64,000 bases of DNA from CAWVSB01 sp046710535 (GTDB taxonomy: Bacteria > Pseudomonadota > Gammaproteobacteria > Pseudomonadales > CAWVSB01), in NCBI GenBank assembly GCA_046710535.1, contig JBKEHH010000004.1, positions 1-64,000 of the forward strand, given 5' to 3'. Shown here one piece after another: positions 16,967-27,101 of the stretch (position 1 is the first letter of the stretch; each line of letters starts with the position of its first letter). The notes under the pieces are model-generated. The model was not told the DNA's origin, made no database searches, and saw only the letters and a list, made by a program, of their open reading frames with translations. A program made the translations under genes and the position numbers.

Positions 16967-19900
16967 CTAGAAAAGACTTGGCGGCAACTCGTGCAGGCAA
17001 GGAATGGACGGGAAATACAAGGCTGTACGGACTGGCAAGCCATCTAATGCCTGACAGGTTTGAGTATACCGCGCTAGCTGCTCTGAGTATTGCGCAACTT
17101 GTTGTTTAATAAATTCTTTTTGGCTTTGCCCTTTAGTGGGTTGTGAGCTTTTGTAGTCAATAATCCAGCGTTCGCCGTCAACCACAAAGCTGCGGTCGAT
17201 AACGTAGTGATACAAAATATTGCTACTGTTAAAGGTTAGCGGCCATTCACAGACGCTGGCACTGTGTTTACTGTCTAGCAGCCAACGGCCTAGTTCATCA
17301 TTAAGGCTATTGCTGACGGCTGCTGTGGTAGCGACTAAGGCATCGTCTAGTTCAGTTTGGTCAATGCCACTATTAATTAGGCGCATGCGCCACGGCGCTT
17401 GCAGGCTAGCTATTTTTGCGTCATTCCAAAGCGTTAAGTCACTGGATGCAATGGCTTGCAGAATTTCATGAATGACAATACCGGTGATTCTGGCTGTATT
17501 GGAGTCTTTACTTTCGTCTTCTTCTTGAGTCTCTACGGCATCAGCATCTGTGCTGCCTGCAACAGTTGCATCAAGAGTTAGCGTTATCGCAAAATCTGCA
17601 GGCAAGCGTTTTAGTGTACTTATGCTTGGCGTTTGTTTTCCATCGCCCGCTTGTGGCTCAGTTGCTACCACAATTGATAACTGATCTTTTACGCTAGGCC
17701 ATATTTTAGCCAGTAAACTGTTTTTGGTTGGGGCTTTTACGACGCCATCGTCACTGACTTCGCCATTGGCAATTAAATGTAAGCGCTTTTTAGCCCGAGT
17801 AGCCGCTACATAGAGCAAGCGGGTATATTCTAAACTTACCGCCCTTTTTTGCTCGGCGGCCAAAAATTTATACAGTGGGCTTTCATCACCAGTGGCATCT
17901 AGTGGGCATAGCACTAAGCCGGTGTCGCCATCGGTATATAAGTGTTCATTCCAAAACAATAAGGTTTTTGAATCACTGGCCGACAGCCTATCGATAGCCG
18001 GCAGGATAACGGTGTCGAACTCTAAACCTTTGGATTTATGAATCGTCATGATTTGCACAGCATTGTCTGCACTTTGAATAGATTTGGCATACAAGCTTTT
18101 AAGCTTAGTATTTAAGCGCGTTAGTGAAAAGCCATCTGCGTCGCTGTCTAAAGATTCGAGCAAGTCGAAATATTGCAGGGCGTTTTCATAGTGCTCACTG
18201 CTGGCTAATACCGCTAAACCACCGATATCATGCCATGCGCTTTCAATCCATTGACGCAAAGGTTTGCGGCCACGTAATTTCCAGCTTTGTTTTAATACGC
18301 CAATAACACGCTCAAATATTTGTGCGCCGTCAGCTGTTAAACTAATATTATTTATTTTCTCATCGCTGGCGGCTAATAAGGTAGACGCAAACGAGTGTTT
18401 GGCATAGTCGGTTAGCTGATGCAGGTCTGGCAGAGTTAAGCCGCAAAATGGCGCGCGCAACAGCGAGAGCCAAGCAAGTTTGTCTGCTGGGTTTAATAAC
18501 GCTTTGGTCAGCGATAGTAAGTCGACAATAACTTCTGTTTTAGCTAATGGGTCTATGTCAGTTGCTTGCCACGCAATGTTGGCATTTTTGAGCGCAGGAA
18601 TAATGTCAGCCAAATGATTACGCCCGCGTACTAGCACAGCAATGCTGCCACTAGGGTCAACTTCTTGGGCGTAGAGTATTTCTTTAACCACGGTTTGCGC
18701 TTCGGTTAGGCGGCCAGTGTCGTTGGCACAAATGGTAACGGTCACTTCACTATTTTTGCCGTTGTCTTGGGCGGCAATTGCTGGGTAAAACGGCACAGCG
18801 CCACGAGAGATGTCGGTATAACGTGGGAAGGCTTGGTCAAACACCGCGTTATTCCATTCCACTACGGCTTGAGTAGAGCGAAAGTTTTGCTCTAATTGCA
18901 CAGCTAACAATGCTAAGTCGCCAATACCCTGCTTTTTCGCTTGTAAAAACAAGCCTACTTTGGCAGCTCTAAACCCATAGATAGACTGCATGCCGTCACC
19001 GACTACAAATAAGGTGCGTGGGTTTTCTGGATCTAACTCGTTTTCTTCAACCCAGTTACTGGTCAGTTTTCGGACTAAACCAAACTGCATTAAGGCGGTG
19101 TCTTGAAACTCATCGACCAAAACATGGCGCAGAGTATGGTCCCAGCGTAGGCGAGTTGTGGTTGGCGCTAAGTCATCGCCAAGCGACAACAAAGCGGCGC
19201 TGGTTATTTCTAAATGGTCACACTGGCCAGTTTGCGCAAACACTAATTTTAAATGCCCCACCCCATGATTAAGTAAGCGAGTTAGCGGACCCAATAATGT
19301 CCATTGTTTTTCGCCATAAGCTTTAGCTGGTAACTGGGATAAAATTGTTAAGGCTTGCTCTAGCCCGTCGATGCTAGAGATTGCGCCGATTAATTCAATA
19401 CACTGTTTTTTTCTGAGGGTATATAAGGCTTTTTCTTCTTTGTCTTTTGCATCACCAGGTGCAGGAAAACCATTGTTCTTATTAACTGTTTTTCTGAAGG
19501 TGCCGCCAGCTGTTAGCAAAAAGCCGACAATAGCATGCCATTGATCAAGCGCTTCAACAGCAGGTTCAGGTAATTCAGTGATACCAACAAGGTTTGCTAC
19601 GGCCCCTGATTTTGTCGCGTCATTAGCGGCTAGATGAGCGGCGGCATAGTCAATTAATTGACATAAGTCTGACTCATAATCGAACAATAACTCTGCCCCG
19701 TTATGAACTTCTTCTTCAATCCATTTGTGTAAATCCAGACTTAATTGCTCTTTAGCTAAGTCATCGTCGCTAAAGCTTACGGTATAGCTTAGCCACTGGT
19801 CGCGTTTAGCTAATAAGCCAGTGAGCAAGCCTTTTAGGCGTTCAACGTTGTTGTCTACATGCAGTAATGCACCGGCTATGTCGTCGCTTAAGTCTGACTG

Positions 19901-20386
19901 GGATTCTAAGTTAGCTAATAAGTTATCAACGGCTGCGTCATATAAATGCTCGGCGTTATCAATGGCCTTAGGGCTGCTGCCAAACTGACTGACTATAGGC
20001 TGCTCGCGGGTGATTGACTGACACAAGCTGTCGATTGTTTGTACCCGAATACGCGCCGGGTTTTTCGCCAGTTCCCAATTATGATGATTGCTATTAGCTA
20101 AAGCGGCTTGGGCTAACTGCCAGGTTAATACTTTATGAGATTCTGCCGGTGCATCTTGTTGACCGCCTAATATTAAAGCGTCAACTACGCGCTCGCGCAT
20201 TTCGGCCGCGGCTTTGCGGGTAAAAGTAATGGCTAGCACTTGTTCTGGTTTTTCTACTACCGCCAATAGCTTTAACAATCGCTGGGTTAATAGCTCGGTT
20301 TTACCCGAACCAGCTGGTGCAGTTACGCAAATTGACTGGCTAATATCTAGCGCTTGGTCGCGGGCGTCTTGATCAACAGCAGTCAT
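16967..20386 (-). CDS. UvrD/AddA-like helicase with C-terminal PD-(D/E)XK nuclease
   Basis: 1139 residues. Superfamily-1 helicase motifs appear in order: APAGSGKT (23-30), AITFTRKAAAEMRERV, VDEFQDT, LEQNFRST, VQIMTIHKSKGLEFD and LLYVAATRAKKRLHL. A RecB-type nuclease follows near the C-terminus with IIDYKSSQ. The protein should unwind and cut broken DNA ends as one half of an AddAB/RecBCD-like machine. The start at 20386 is chosen because its ATG overlaps the preceding TGA (ATGA), so the two subunits are translationally coupled. In RecBCD/AddAB-type systems such pairs process double-strand breaks for recombination. Confidence 0.88.
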   Translation of the reverse strand: MTAVDQDARDQALDISQSICVTAPAGSGKTELLTQRLLKLLAVVEKPEQVLAITFTRKAAAEMRERVVDALILGGQQDAPAESHKVLTWQLAQAALANSNHHNWELAKNPARIRVQTIDSLCQSITREQPIVSQFGSSPKAIDNAEHLYDAAVDNLLANLESQSDLSDDIAGALLHVDNNVERLKGLLTGLLAKRDQWLSYTVSFSDDDLAKEQLSLDLHKWIEEEVHNGAELLFDYESDLCQLIDYAAAHLAANDATKSGAVANLVGITELPEPAVEALDQWHAIVGFLLTAGGTFRKTVNKNNGFPAPGDAKDKEEKALYTLRKKQCIELIGAISSIDGLEQALTILSQLPAKAYGEKQWTLLGPLTRLLNHGVGHLKLVFAQTGQCDHLEITSAALLSLGDDLAPTTTRLRWDHTLRHVLVDEFQDTALMQFGLVRKLTSNWVEENELDPENPRTLFVVGDGMQSIYGFRAAKVGLFLQAKKQGIGDLALLAVQLEQNFRSTQAVVEWNNAVFDQAFPRYTDISRGAVPFYPAIAAQDNGKNSEVTVTICANDTGRLTEAQTVVKEILYAQEVDPSGSIAVLVRGRNHLADIIPALKNANIAWQATDIDPLAKTEVIVDLLSLTKALLNPADKLAWLSLLRAPFCGLTLPDLHQLTDYAKHSFASTLLAASDEKINNISLTADGAQIFERVIGVLKQSWKLRGRKPLRQWIESAWHDIGGLAVLASSEHYENALQYFDLLESLDSDADGFSLTRLNTKLKSLYAKSIQSADNAVQIMTIHKSKGLEFDTVILPAIDRLSASDSKTLLFWNEHLYTDGDTGLVLCPLDATGDESPLYKFLAAEQKRAVSLEYTRLLYVAATRAKKRLHLIANGEVSDDGVVKAPTKNSLLAKIWPSVKDQLSIVVATEPQAGDGKQTPSISTLKRLPADFAITLTLDATVAGSTDADAVETQEEDESKDSNTARITGIVIHEILQAIASSDLTLWNDAKIASLQAPWRMRLINSGIDQTELDDALVATTAAVSNSLNDELGRWLLDSKHSASVCEWPLTFNSSNILYHYVIDRSFVVDGERWIIDYKSSQPTKGQSQKEFIKQQVAQYSEQLARYTQTCQALDGLPVRTALYFPSIPCLHELPPSLF

Positions 20387-23067
20387 GCGCTCTGCTCCGC
20401 TGAATCTATGCGGCACAATGGTTGTAGCCCGCAGTAGGTGCAGGCCACTATATTGATGGGGCTAACACTGGCATAACCTTCACCGATTTCGGTCACTAAC
20501 TGCAATAAGGCTACCCGCCAATGTTGGATTAAATTGTCCCAGTCAGGGAATGACGAATTTCTAACTTTGTCTAAAGTGCTAATACCAGCTGTTCCTAACG
20601 CCGTTGCGCTAATGCCTTTATAGCCTAGGTGACCTGCTTTTAAACTGGCTACGGCGAGGCCGCTATTGGTAACATCACTGTCAGTTAAGGTTTGCAGATA
20701 CATTGGTAATTGCGGTTCTAAGGGGCGCTCGCTAAGCCAGTCATTAATATTGACGCTGCCCGTTTTGTAATCGACTACTAGAGTTTCCCCTGTTGGCAGT
20801 TTGTCGAGGCGGTCAAGGCGCACATCAAAACTCATACTGCCTATGGTAATTGTTTGCTTCTCTTCAGTTGCGACCACACTGAAGTCGCCTCTCTGGCCTT
20901 CTACTTCCAACCACTGGGTTAATAAACTCACTAAGCGCTGTTGCTCTAACTGTTTTAGCCTTAAGGCGATGGTTGGGTTACGCAACGCTTCCATTCCTTG
21001 CTGCGCGCAGCTTTCTATGAATGTTTGTTTCGCAGTATCATCTAGCGCTGCTAATGCAGTGCTGTCTTTAAGCTCTTGCCATAACACTTCAAGCGCACGG
21101 TGCACTATTACGCCGCGCTCGCGTGGGTCTATGCCGCTAACAGGTTCTTCTAATGGCCGTACGTTGAGACGGTATTGAGCGTAGGCTTTAAAAGGGCAAT
21201 GGGCTTGGTCTTTTAACAGGCCAGCGCCGCCGCGAGGGGTTTCATCAACTAGGCTAATACCCTGTTGGTCAGATATCTGTTCCAGCGGTATCGCGTCGAG
21301 TACCGGGTCATTAGCCAAAAATTGCCAAGGCTCTGTAGCGACAATAATGCTTTTATTTTCATCAATTAATGGGCTTAACTTACAAGCTACATCATCTACT
21401 ACCGCGGGATAGCTGACGACAATTTCACTGGCGGCGGTTAAATATCCTTTAGTGAGATTGCGGCTGTAATCAAACTCCCGCTCTAACGATGCATTCGGCA
21501 TGGCAAGTTGTTGCTGTAATGCTTTAGGCAATAAGGGATTGGGATTAGGTGAGGCTGGCCACTGTCTGTCATTCATGCCCATTAGCCATAAGTAATCAAA
21601 GGTTTGGCCGCTGCCTTCTAGCCCGCCCAATACTTGCACCTGTGCAGCACTGGTTTGCCGGTGATAGGTTTCACTACGCATGTGGCGCTCAAATAACTCT
21701 AGCGCTTTCGCTTGGGGCTGGGGTTTCATGACGACGTCGAAGCTGATAAAACTTTCGACCGCTTCTTCAAATGCTTTAATTTGCTGATATTCATCACTAC
21801 TGGGGCTGCGGCTGCCAGGCCAGTTCCATTGTTTAAGTAGTTGTTGAAAGTGGTCGCCCCACTGTTTAAGCGTTAACAATCTATTAGCGCGCTTTATGTC
21901 GCGCTGCGCTTCACTAAGTTGCAGTAGTAGCTCGCAAAATGAGTCTTCACTGATTCCATCACCATGAAAGCGCTGCGCTAAACTGCGCAGCTTGGCCAAA
22001 TAACTATGCTTATTGCGGGTTGCGATCAACCTAGCCAATAAGGCTTCGCGCTCTATGCTTTGATTACCAGCACCTACGTATGGGCTGGTGAGTAAACTGC
22101 CCCATTGGTCTTGGTCGAGAGACGAGTTTACTGCGCGCAGTGCTTGCAGCGCAGCTGCCACCACGGGGGTTTCTGCCAGCGGTGAGCCAGCTGACATATC
22201 AAAACTGTCGGTTATAGCGGTGTTTTCAACACTGATGCTGGAGGGTTTAAAGACCCGAGTGAAGATTCGGTCTACTGTTTTACGGCTGGCGTTTAAATCT
22301 TGGTCGATTACCGCAATAGACGCCCCCGGATTAGCATCTAAGGTGGCCTTGGCCCAATGCGCGGCCTGAGTTATTTCAGCGGTTTTGTCATCAACAGTAA
22401 TAATCTGCATGGCTGACTGCGGCTTGCGCCAGCTAAACTTCATTACCTCAGCACTGGCATTGCCTACCAGTTCAAGCTGCAGCGGGCTTGGCGCTTCAAA
22501 CCCAGCCAATACTAATTGCAGCTCTTTGTGGGCGTCTCTGGCCAAGGCCTGCGCAACCGCCACACTGGCGTCGACAAAGGCTAAATAGTCAGACGAATCT
22601 CTCATCGCCAAATAGCTTCGATACCACACTAGCCAGGCTTCAGAGTCTTCATTAAGGCCAAATTCAAATTTGTGTTCATCAACATTAAGCAACCAACTGC
22701 GAGTAAGCTGATATGCCTCTTGGGCGGTGCTCGCAGCTGATGCAGGCCGCAGCAAAGTTTGACTGATCGTAGATTGAGCTATGCATTGCTCCCACAGACA
22801 CAGGTCTTGCTGCTTCGTTAGTAGTTGTTTGGCAGGGATACTGCCGACAGCCATCAGCTGCTGCCAGTGTTGATTTATCCAAGTATCGATGGGCAATATA
22901 CGCGGCGTCTGCCAGGTTTTTGGTGTACCAACCGCAAGCTGGCCTTCAATATCAGTCATCAAGCGCCGGCTTAAGCGCCGGTTTGGTGTAAGGATTAACC
23001 CCCCCTGCTCGATAATGGGCAGTAATAGCGTGGTTTCTCCGCTGATATTGGTAATGCTTAAGTCCAT
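20383..23067 (-). CDS. AddB-like partner nuclease (TIGR03623 'probable DNA repair protein' type)
   Basis: 894 residues. The N-terminus resembles a helicase remnant without a Walker A lysine (LILTPNRRLSRRLMTDIEGQ), as in AddB. The middle has LEGSGQTFDYLWLMGMNDRQ and WPASPNPNPLLPKALQQQL. The C-terminal nuclease has RGVIVHRALEVLW and LVVDYKTG. Cys in HCPFKAYA plus CTYCGLQPLC gives one early and three late cysteines, the layout that holds an iron-sulfur cluster in AddB. It is first in the two-gene unit, and its TGA overlaps the next ATG. The pair thus has two nuclease sites, as in AddAB. Confidence 0.85.
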   Translation of the reverse strand: MDLSITNISGETTLLLPIIEQGGLILTPNRRLSRRLMTDIEGQLAVGTPKTWQTPRILPIDTWINQHWQQLMAVGSIPAKQLLTKQQDLCLWEQCIAQSTISQTLLRPASAASTAQEAYQLTRSWLLNVDEHKFEFGLNEDSEAWLVWYRSYLAMRDSSDYLAFVDASVAVAQALARDAHKELQLVLAGFEAPSPLQLELVGNASAEVMKFSWRKPQSAMQIITVDDKTAEITQAAHWAKATLDANPGASIAVIDQDLNASRKTVDRIFTRVFKPSSISVENTAITDSFDMSAGSPLAETPVVAAALQALRAVNSSLDQDQWGSLLTSPYVGAGNQSIEREALLARLIATRNKHSYLAKLRSLAQRFHGDGISEDSFCELLLQLSEAQRDIKRANRLLTLKQWGDHFQQLLKQWNWPGSRSPSSDEYQQIKAFEEAVESFISFDVVMKPQPQAKALELFERHMRSETYHRQTSAAQVQVLGGLEGSGQTFDYLWLMGMNDRQWPASPNPNPLLPKALQQQLAMPNASLEREFDYSRNLTKGYLTAASEIVVSYPAVVDDVACKLSPLIDENKSIIVATEPWQFLANDPVLDAIPLEQISDQQGISLVDETPRGGAGLLKDQAHCPFKAYAQYRLNVRPLEEPVSGIDPRERGVIVHRALEVLWQELKDSTALAALDDTAKQTFIESCAQQGMEALRNPTIALRLKQLEQQRLVSLLTQWLEVEGQRGDFSVVATEEKQTITIGSMSFDVRLDRLDKLPTGETLVVDYKTGSVNINDWLSERPLEPQLPMYLQTLTDSDVTNSGLAVASLKAGHLGYKGISATALGTAGISTLDKVRNSSFPDWDNLIQHWRVALLQLVTEIGEGYASVSPINIVACTYCGLQPLCRIDSAEQSA

Positions 23068-23288
23068 ATAGGCTCGTATTTTGGCAACTGGCTAAGGGGT
23101 TTTATTGTGGTGGGAAAGCGCGCTCAGGTCTAGCGCTGAAAGCCTTATGGGCTAACATTTTCATTTAAATACACAGGACTGAATAATTGTTTTACAATGC
23201 CGCAGCTTTTTATAGAGTTGGTTCTAAATTATAACTATACTCCTCCTTAATAAATTATTTTAACTCATTGTATTTATTGGTTATTTAG

Positions 23289-24365
23289 ATGTCACAAGCA
23301 ATAGAAAACATAAACCTCGTATCACTAGAGGTATTGATTACGCCTAGCAAACTAAAAGAGTCTTTACCGGTTAGCAACAAAGCGCGTGAAACTGTTCTCT
23401 CTAGCCGCAAAGTGGTAAGGGATATTTTAGATGGCAAAGATCACCGCATTTTTGTCGTGGTTGGTCCCTGTTCAGTGCACGATATTAAAGCAGCAAAAGA
23501 GTATGCACTGAAGCTAAAAGCCTTAGCAGAAGAAGTGTCTGATACTTTGTATATTATTATGCGAGTTTATTTTGAAAAGCCGCGCACCACTGTTGGCTGG
23601 AAAGGCTTAATTAACGACCCTTATTTAAATGACACCTTCAAAATTGAAGACGGTTTACACATTGGGCGTCAGTTGTTGTTAGACGTGACTGAGATGGGCC
23701 TGCCGACTTCTACTGAAGCCTTAGACCCTATTTCTCCTCAGTATATGCAGGACTTAATTACGTGGTCTGCTATCGGTGCGCGCACCACTGAGTCGCAAAC
23801 TCACCGTGAAATGGCTAGTGGTTTATCATCAAGTGTTGGCTTTAAAAATGGTACTGATGGCGGCTTGGAAGTTGCGCTTAATGCGATTAACTCGGCTAAA
23901 AACCCTCATCGCTTTTTAGGCATGAACAACGACGGCGAAGTGGCTGTCGTGCACACTACCGGCAACCAGTATGCCCACATGGTTTTACGGGGTGGTAGCA
24001 AAGGCCCTAATTACGATTCAGTGCATATTAAAGTAACCGAAGATGAATTAGAAAAAAACGGCATTCGTCCAAATATTATGGTTGATTGTAGTCATGCCAA
24101 TTCAAACAAAGACCATAATTTGCAGCCACTGGTAATGGAAAACGTAGCCAACCAGATTGTGGAAGGCAATGAGTCAATTATTGGTTTGATGGTTGAGAGT
24201 AATCTTGAAGCAGGTAATCAGTCGGCTAGTAACTTAGATGAGTTGCAATACGGCGTATCGATTACTGATAAGTGTATTGACTGGGAAACCACTGAAAGGG
24301 CGCTGCGAGAAATGCGTGACAAAATAAAAGATGTACTGGCAACGAGAAATCGTAGCCAAGCCTGA
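23289..24365 (+). CDS. 3-deoxy-7-phosphoheptulonate (DAHP) synthase, class I
   Basis: 358 residues of the AroF/AroG/AroH family, the entry step of aromatic amino acid synthesis (phosphoenolpyruvate + erythrose-4-phosphate). Signature segments are VVGPCSVHD, MRVYFEKPRTTVGWKGL, GARTTESQTHREMASGL, KNGTDGG, LRGGSKGPNY and VDCSHANSNK, which include metal and substrate ligands. The residues that set Phe, Tyr or Trp feedback cannot be assigned confidently by eye, so no isozyme symbol is given. A clear terminator follows. Confidence 0.93.
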   Translation: MSQAIENINLVSLEVLITPSKLKESLPVSNKARETVLSSRKVVRDILDGKDHRIFVVVGPCSVHDIKAAKEYALKLKALAEEVSDTLYIIMRVYFEKPRTTVGWKGLINDPYLNDTFKIEDGLHIGRQLLLDVTEMGLPTSTEALDPISPQYMQDLITWSAIGARTTESQTHREMASGLSSSVGFKNGTDGGLEVALNAINSAKNPHRFLGMNNDGEVAVVHTTGNQYAHMVLRGGSKGPNYDSVHIKVTEDELEKNGIRPNIMVDCSHANSNKDHNLQPLVMENVANQIVEGNESIIGLMVESNLEAGNQSASNLDELQYGVSITDKCIDWETTERALREMRDKIKDVLATRNRSQA

Positions 24366-24370
24366 ATAAC

Positions 24371-24395
24371 AAGCCCTGTAATGCAGGGCTTTTTT
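24371..24395 (+). terminator. Rho-independent terminator of the DAHP synthase gene
   Basis: AAGCCCTG (24371-24378) pairs with CAGGGCTT (24384-24391) around TAATG and is followed by a T run. Confidence 0.85.
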
Positions 24396-24417
24396 ATAAC
24401 CGAATAAAAACTAAGCT

Positions 24418-25368
24418 ATGTCTAAACGCAAAAAAAAGACCAGTCAAACGGCGAGCGAAGATAGATATGAATTTCGCTGGTCTTACCTAGCGCCGATGTA
24501 CTGGCTAATTTGGATTGGCTTTGGTGTTTTATGGTTAATCACGCGGCTACCTTTAGCTGTTATTTTACGGGCTGGGGACATAGTTGGGCTAATTCTCTAC
24601 AAGCTTGGTGGTAGTCGCCTGGAGATTGGCCGGCGCAATCTAGAGCTCTGTTATCCGGAAAAATCTGTAGTTGAGCGAGAGACAATTTTACGCCAGTGCT
24701 TTAAACACTGTGGCCACGGTTTATTTCTTTCAGGTATTGTTTGGTGGAGCAGTCCTAAGCGAATTAAACGCTTATGCCGTATTGAAGGCTTACAGCCAGT
24801 CATTGACGCGGTAGCTAATGGAGGGAAAGTTGTTTTGGTTATACCGCATAACACTTGTTTAGAAATGAGCTCTGTCGGTATTACCGAATTCTTTAAGTTT
24901 AATGTATTGTTTCGAGTGCATAATAATCCCATGTGGGAATACGTTGCAGGCAAAGGACGCATGCGCCATAACGTGCGTTTGTTTCCGCGTAAAGAAGTTA
25001 AAGAGTTTCTGCAATCACTTAAAACAGAGAGCATGGCAGCAATAGCACCAGATCAGGATTTAGGCGCTAATCGCAGCGTCTTTGTGCCTTTCTTTGGCAT
25101 TCAGACGGCTACCGTGCCCAGTGTGTCAGATTTTGCTAATTCAACCGGCGCCAAAGTAGCGTTTGTTGATTATTATATGGATGAAGACAACACCTTTGTT
25201 GCATGTTGCGAGGGAATTCTCGACAACTTTCCTACTGACGATAATATTGCTGATACCGCGAGGCTAAATGCTATTCTTGAGAAATCCGTGCGCAAGCATC
25301 CAGAGCAATACTTATGGCTGCATCGCCGTTTCAAAACCCGCCCTGAAGGTGAAGCTAATCTGTACTAG
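24418..25368 (+). CDS. lipid A acyltransferase-like protein (LpxL/HtrB family)
   Basis: 316 residues. A membrane-anchoring helix (about 28-50) is followed by the acyltransferase domain with the catalytic HX4E motif PHNTCLE (His144, Glu149), LFRVHNNP, IAPDQDLG, and FVPFFGIQTATVPSVSDFAN. Family members transfer lauroyl or myristoyl chains to lipid A on the inner leaflet. The first 15 residues are basic and low-complexity. Which acyl position it serves is unclear, so no symbol is given. Its last bases overlap the converging diguanylate cyclase gene by 14. Confidence 0.88.
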   Translation: MSKRKKKTSQTASEDRYEFRWSYLAPMYWLIWIGFGVLWLITRLPLAVILRAGDIVGLILYKLGGSRLEIGRRNLELCYPEKSVVERETILRQCFKHCGHGLFLSGIVWWSSPKRIKRLCRIEGLQPVIDAVANGGKVVLVIPHNTCLEMSSVGITEFFKFNVLFRVHNNPMWEYVAGKGRMRHNVRLFPRKEVKEFLQSLKTESMAAIAPDQDLGANRSVFVPFFGIQTATVPSVSDFANSTGAKVAFVDYYMDEDNTFVACCEGILDNFPTDDNIADTARLNAILEKSVRKHPEQYLWLHRRFKTRPEGEANLY

Positions 25369-26275
25369 CGCCTGCCATGCAGGTTCTATTTCTGCCATCG
25401 CGCTTGGCTTGTAATAACGCCTGATCTGCACGACCAACCCACTGCTGTTTACTTTCACCACTGTCTAATTGCGCCGAACCAATAGATACAGTTATCTCTA
25501 GCTGTGTATGCATGATTGAGCTTTCAATCACTTTGCGCAGCTTTTCTGCCAATACAAGACCAGCTTGTATATCGGTGTTCTCTGCAATGATCACAAATTC
25601 TTCACCGCCATAACGGAATAGCGAGTCTGACGCTCGAATATTGTCAGATAAAATTTTAGTGAGCTTTATTAATATTACATCACCAACATAGTGGCCATGA
25701 GTGTCATTCACCATTTTAAAATGATCTATATCGATTATCAAAAGTGTCGTTGACAGATTTGAACGCTGGAAAATACGATAAATACTCGCTAGGCGATCGT
25801 TCATCACCCGTCGATTAAATACTCCAGTTAACGGGTCTGTGGTTGATAGGACTGTTAATTCTTCTCGCTGATTTATGGTCATTTGAGCAAAAACAAAGGC
25901 AAATACTATATTCATAAATAACGAAATAGTGGCAATTATTGAGGTAGTTGTATCAACGGCGGAGATTAGAACAGGAATAATAAGACCAAGTGCGATTACA
26001 CAAAGAACCAAAGCACCACGTGGGTTCATCATATAGAAGGTGCCGACAAATGCTGGGAAGGCCCAATAAATTTGTCCAACACCCTTAATATGAACAGTAA
26101 TTACACTACCAAACAAAAACGCTAATGATGTCAATATACCGGGGATTTTTACTTTTTGAGTTTTGTACACATAGACAAACAACACCGCCATACCTGACGT
26201 TAGTACTGCATTCCATAGCGCTAGCAGATGGTAACCTTGCACTATACGCAGCACAACAAATGGCATTACAAACAC
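25355..26275 (-). CDS. membrane-bound diguanylate cyclase (GGDEF), N-terminus out of frame
   Basis: 306 residues from a GTG at 26275: several hydrophobic helices (MPFVVLRIVQGYHLLALWNAV to IVFAFVFAQM), then a GGDEF domain with DPLTGVFNRRVM, LLIIDIDHFKMVNDTHGH and active-site RYGGEEF. It should make cyclic di-GMP. The reading frame continues sensibly upstream (FFSALAVV) but without a start codon. An ATG at 26339 in another frame (FKGNRSVEENILLF) would fit if the A6 run at 26292-26297 had five bases. The first membrane helix is therefore lost unless the frame is restored. No inhibitory RxxD site is obvious. Confidence 0.8.
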   Translation of the reverse strand: MFVMPFVVLRIVQGYHLLALWNAVLTSGMAVLFVYVYKTQKVKIPGILTSLAFLFGSVITVHIKGVGQIYWAFPAFVGTFYMMNPRGALVLCVIALGLIIPVLISAVDTTTSIIATISLFMNIVFAFVFAQMTINQREELTVLSTTDPLTGVFNRRVMNDRLASIYRIFQRSNLSTTLLIIDIDHFKMVNDTHGHYVGDVILIKLTKILSDNIRASDSLFRYGGEEFVIIAENTDIQAGLVLAEKLRKVIESSIMHTQLEITVSIGSAQLDSGESKQQWVGRADQALLQAKRDGRNRTCMAGASTD

Positions 26276-26513
26276 AACGGCTAGAGCGCTGAAAAAATAA
26301 TAATATGTTTTCTTCTACACTACGATTACCCTTAAACATCCTACTATCCAAGTTGCAAGTGACTTTAGTTCGCCACTATATTTCTATACGCTTATTCTAG
26401 CGCCTGAACTTAATAATTAAGTTATTAGAAAATTATAGGATATAACGGGGTATTTGCTAATTTTATTCGGCTGACTTGAAGGAATAATAGCCTAGACGGC
26501 TAAATGCCTATTT

Positions 26514-27101
26514 CTACTTGAAATAGGCATTCTCAGTGACTGTATGGTCGGTAATGTCCTTCACCCCGGTTAATTGAGGAATATTATCCAGTAAGGTTTT
26601 TTCAACACCACCCTTCAAAGTTTCATCCACCATGCCACAGCCTTGGCAACCACCGCCAAATTTTAATACTGCAAATTTGTCCTCAGTTATTTCAACCAAA
26701 CTCACCTCGCCACCGTGAGACGCTAGTGACGGATTTATTTCATTGTATAGATAATAATTTACTCGATCTTCAACCGGGCTATCTTCACCCAGCTTAGGTT
26801 GTTTAGAATTAGGCGCTTTAATAGTTAGCTGGCCACCAAACTTGTCTTCAGCATAATCAACCATGGCTTCGTCTAGAAATGGCACACTGCGAGCTTCAAA
26901 AAAACCTTTGAAACCATTGTACTCAACTTGGATATCGTCTTCATTAACATCGCCGTCACGACAGTAAGCAATGCAAGTTTCAGCTTTAGGCGTACCAGGC
27001 TGATTAACAAACATTCTGATACCTAAAACTTCGCCTTCTTGCTTTCCTAATAGCTCGCCCAAATAGACCTGAGCAGACTCGGTAACTGTGATATTAACCA
27101 T
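26514..27101 (-). CDS. nfuA: Fe-S biogenesis protein NfuA
   Basis: 195 residues (E. coli 191). An A-type-like N-terminal domain (AQVYLGELL..RMFVNQPGTPKAETC) precedes the Nfu domain with the cluster-binding CXXC in GGGCQGCGM (Cys152, Cys155). It carries and delivers 4Fe-4S clusters, especially under oxidative or iron stress. It is divergent from metH. Clients nearby could include the sulfite reductase and ETF-ubiquinone oxidoreductase, but that is inference. Confidence 0.95.
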   Translation of the reverse strand: MVNITVTESAQVYLGELLGKQEGEVLGIRMFVNQPGTPKAETCIAYCRDGDVNEDDIQVEYNGFKGFFEARSVPFLDEAMVDYAEDKFGGQLTIKAPNSKQPKLGEDSPVEDRVNYYLYNEINPSLASHGGEVSLVEITEDKFAVLKFGGGCQGCGMVDETLKGGVEKTLLDNIPQLTGVKDITDHTVTENAYFK

